Below the pieces are notes generated by a model. It was not told the origin of the DNA. It ran no database searches and was given only the letters and a program-made list of their open reading frames with translations. Below, one piece after another: positions 63,644-64,000 of a stretch of DNA of 64,000 nt. The stretch is taken from positions 1-64,000 of the forward strand of contig JAFAYI010000007.1 of the NCBI GenBank assembly GCA_019240475.1, given 5' to 3'. This DNA is from Acidobacteriaceae bacterium. Its GTDB lineage: Bacteria > Acidobacteriota > Terriglobia > Bryobacterales > Bryobacteraceae. Position numbers and translations under genes: made by a program. Position 1 is the stretch's first letter, and each line of letters starts with the position of its first letter.

Positions 63644-64000
63644 TTGCCTTATACGGAAGATCCAAGCTCCGCGCCAAGTGTCCCGGACGAGGGCGCCAGG
63701 CGTCCTCTCGCCTATCGCGAGGAAGCTTTTCTACAAAGCCCGGAGTCGCGCCCGCTGCGCATTCTTTCCGAATATCTGTGGCCGCTCGCCCATTTTCAAG
63801 ATCAGAAGATACAGGACACCATCGTATTTTTCGGTTCCGCTCGCATTCAAGAGAATGGACCCTTAGGCCGCTACTACACTGAGGCTCGCGAGCTGGCGCG
63901 GATGGTAACCGAGTGGGGCGCTTCCCTGACGAATTCCAACGGCTGCTCCGAACCGCGTCACCGGTTCGTGGTTTGTTCCGGAGGCGGACCGGGAATCATG
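63644..64000 (+). CDS. LOG-family (TIGR00730) protein, cut by window end
   Basis: About 119 codons are open to the right edge. TTG 63644 follows a weak GAGG site. Blocks 'LRILSEYLWPLAHFQDQKIQ' and 'TIVFFGSARIQENGP', then 'YYTEARELARMVTEWG' and the nucleotide-binding 'VVCSGGGPGIM', mark the LOG/lysine-decarboxylase-like family. Many LOG proteins are phosphoribohydrolases acting on cytokinin-type or purine nucleotides; the catalytic half lies beyond the window. Divergent from fadD; the AT-rich stretch 63585-63643 probably holds both promoters. Confidence 0.85.
   Translation, partial: MPYTEDPSSAPSVPDEGARRPLAYREEAFLQSPESRPLRILSEYLWPLAHFQDQKIQDTIVFFGSARIQENGPLGRYYTEARELARMVTEWGASLTNSNGCSEPRHRFVVCSGGGPGIM

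Overview
The window looks like chromosomal DNA of an acidobacterium, most likely of the Bryobacterales / Candidatus Solibacter lineage. This is inferred from gene content: three very large FtsX/MacB-type permeases of the acidobacterial ADOP type, a TonB receptor with an N-terminal carboxypeptidase-regulatory domain, a CCRR-type small exported protein, a protein of the 'EGK..S.N..HG' family, high GC, many GTG/TTG starts, and a complete hopanoid side-chain operon. Genes are densely packed. No phage, insertion sequence, CRISPR array or rRNA operon was seen.

Layout. 0-5 kb: DUF1810 protein, GH13 amylase, small Cys-rich exported protein, TonB-dependent receptor. 5-14.6 kb: two ADOP permeases flank a DMT transporter, a Tat/lipobox D-amino-acid-oxidase-like protein whose C-terminal catalytic block is at the N-terminus (apparent circular permutation), an AI-2E-type transporter with a C-terminal extension, and an AhpD-like protein with an in-frame UGA at the resolving-cysteine position followed by a SECIS-like hairpin (candidate selenoprotein). 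14.6-20.2 kb: EpsI/exosortase pair, divergent from a SpoIVB-like S55 protein coupled to a large beta-propeller protein. 20.2-25.4 kb: tRNA-Met, parB, parA, two parS sites, mnmG, purD, tRNA-Arg. 25.4-30.7 kb: membrane pyrophosphatase, ankyrin protein, exported amidohydrolase. 30.7-35.3 kb: a Pho-box-like repeat and pstSCAB-phoU. 35.3-44.8 kb: gatB, small barrel protein, hypothetical exported protein, GH144-like protein, YihY, rsmA, gltX, carbamoyltransferase. 44.8-51.2 kb: TolC-like protein, third ADOP permease, alpha/beta hydrolase, EGK/HG-family protein. 51.3-61.1 kb: an apparent isoprenoid-to-hopanoid operon, ispH-shc-hpnH-hpnA-hpnG-two zinc dehydrogenases-hpnC-hpnD. 61-64 kb: phosphomannose isomerase, acyl-CoA synthetase, and the start of a LOG-family protein cut by the window edge.

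How the genes work together. The hopanoid operon covers IPP/DMAPP formation (IspH), hydroxysqualene formation (HpnC/D), cyclisation to hopene (Shc), adenosyl transfer (HpnH) and adenine removal (HpnG). HpnE, the last squalene step, is absent from the window. Two zinc dehydrogenases sit just where an enzyme reducing ribosylhopane to bacteriohopanetetrol would be expected. The pst block is a complete phosphate uptake module. The mnmG-parA-parB block with parS marks a likely origin-proximal region.

The most notable signals are the circularly permuted DAAO-like protein (8199-9332), the UGA-containing AhpD-like gene (11332-11961), and the paired dehydrogenases in the hopanoid operon (57184-59303).
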